Below are positions 63,872 to 64,000 of a DNA stretch of 64,000 bases, piece after piece; position 1 is the first letter of the stretch, and each line of letters starts with the position of its first letter. The DNA lies in contig UQDC01000001.1 of the NCBI GenBank assembly GCA_900539755.1, forward strand, positions 62,001 through 126,000. Reading direction: 5' to 3'. Source of the stretch: an uncultured Alistipes sp. GTDB taxonomy: Bacteria; Bacteroidota; Bacteroidia; Bacteroidales; Rikenellaceae. The translations under genes and the position numbers were made by a program. Under the pieces are notes generated by a model. That model worked only from the letters and a program-made list of their open reading frames with translations. It made no database searches and had not been told where the DNA came from.

Positions 63872-64000
63872 AATGTAGAGGCGTTATGGTAGGGTGAGTA
63901 TTGATCAATTGTTAGCGTGTCACCAGGTGAGTACTGGAATGGCACGTTGGAATCGAGTGTTTTACTTTGATTCTGCATGCCTCAGAACTGACCAGCAGTT
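63872..64000. other. Right edge of the window
   Basis: The last 129 bp upstream of the DUF4419 gene show no full TAnnTTTG element on the minus strand and no coding frame. The promoter probably lies further out. Confidence 0.4.

Overview
The window looks like a stretch of chromosome from an anaerobic member of the Bacteroidota, most likely the order Bacteroidales. The reasons are: many genes preceded by the Bacteroidota -7 element TAnnTTTG (often with a TTTG -33 element 19-21 bp upstream) and no convincing Shine-Dalgarno sequences; an S46 dipeptidyl-peptidase; pyruvate:ferredoxin oxidoreductase; a B12-dependent ribonucleotide reductase; LpxK (a Gram-negative envelope); several outer-membrane barrel proteins; and secreted glycosidases (trehalase, GH106-like, GH38). 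I cannot name the genus with confidence. A Rikenellaceae/Alistipes-like organism is a guess.

Layout. 1-2.1 kb: the 3' end of uvrC, convergent with a secreted trehalase. 2.2-5.8 kb: class A penicillin-binding protein and asd. 5.9-17.7 kb, all on the minus strand: nrdJ, folB, a large outer-membrane protein with a metalloprotease-like motif, SUI1 factor, ssb, punA/lpxK (overlapping) and sppA. 18-25.6 kb, plus strand: mrp, nadA, S46 peptidase, glnS and a secreted TonB-C-terminal-like protein. 25.6-34 kb, minus strand: thiC, two parS-like palindromes, mnmG, ybeY, envC-TPR-pheS. 34-37 kb: patatin/beta-barrel protein and efp. 37.5-42 kb: mtgA divergent from the 3.6-kb nifJ gene. 42.2-48 kb: small Cys-rich membrane protein, trkA, GH3-like synthetase, hydroxyacid dehydrogenase and GT4 glycosyltransferase, convergent with a Bcr/CflA exporter. 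49.4-54 kb: AraC regulator, deoxynucleoside kinase, RsmF-like methyltransferase, ruvB. 54-55.4 kb: lspA, HU, tRNA-Ser. 55.7-64 kb: a minus-strand accessory block of GH106-like and GH38 glycosidases, a nucleotidyltransferase-like protein and a DUF4419 protein.

Most of the window is housekeeping: DNA repair and recombination (UvrC, SSB, RuvB, HU), cell wall and envelope (PBP1a, MtgA, EnvC, LpxK, LspA, SppA), translation (GlnRS, PheS, EF-P, SUI1, MnmG, YbeY, RsmF), nucleotide supply (NrdJ, PunA, deoxynucleoside kinase) and cofactors (FolB, NadA, ThiC, Mrp). I saw no phage, insertion sequence, CRISPR array, rRNA or secretion system. The features most worth a second look are the tandem 16-bp parS-like palindromes between mnmG and thiC, which suggest the origin-proximal centromere; the 951-aa HESRH/propeller/barrel protein; the DUF4419 protein next to the glycosidase block; the anchor-less TonB-domain protein; and the orphan thiC with no room for a TPP riboswitch. 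I did not find a clearly new multi-gene system.
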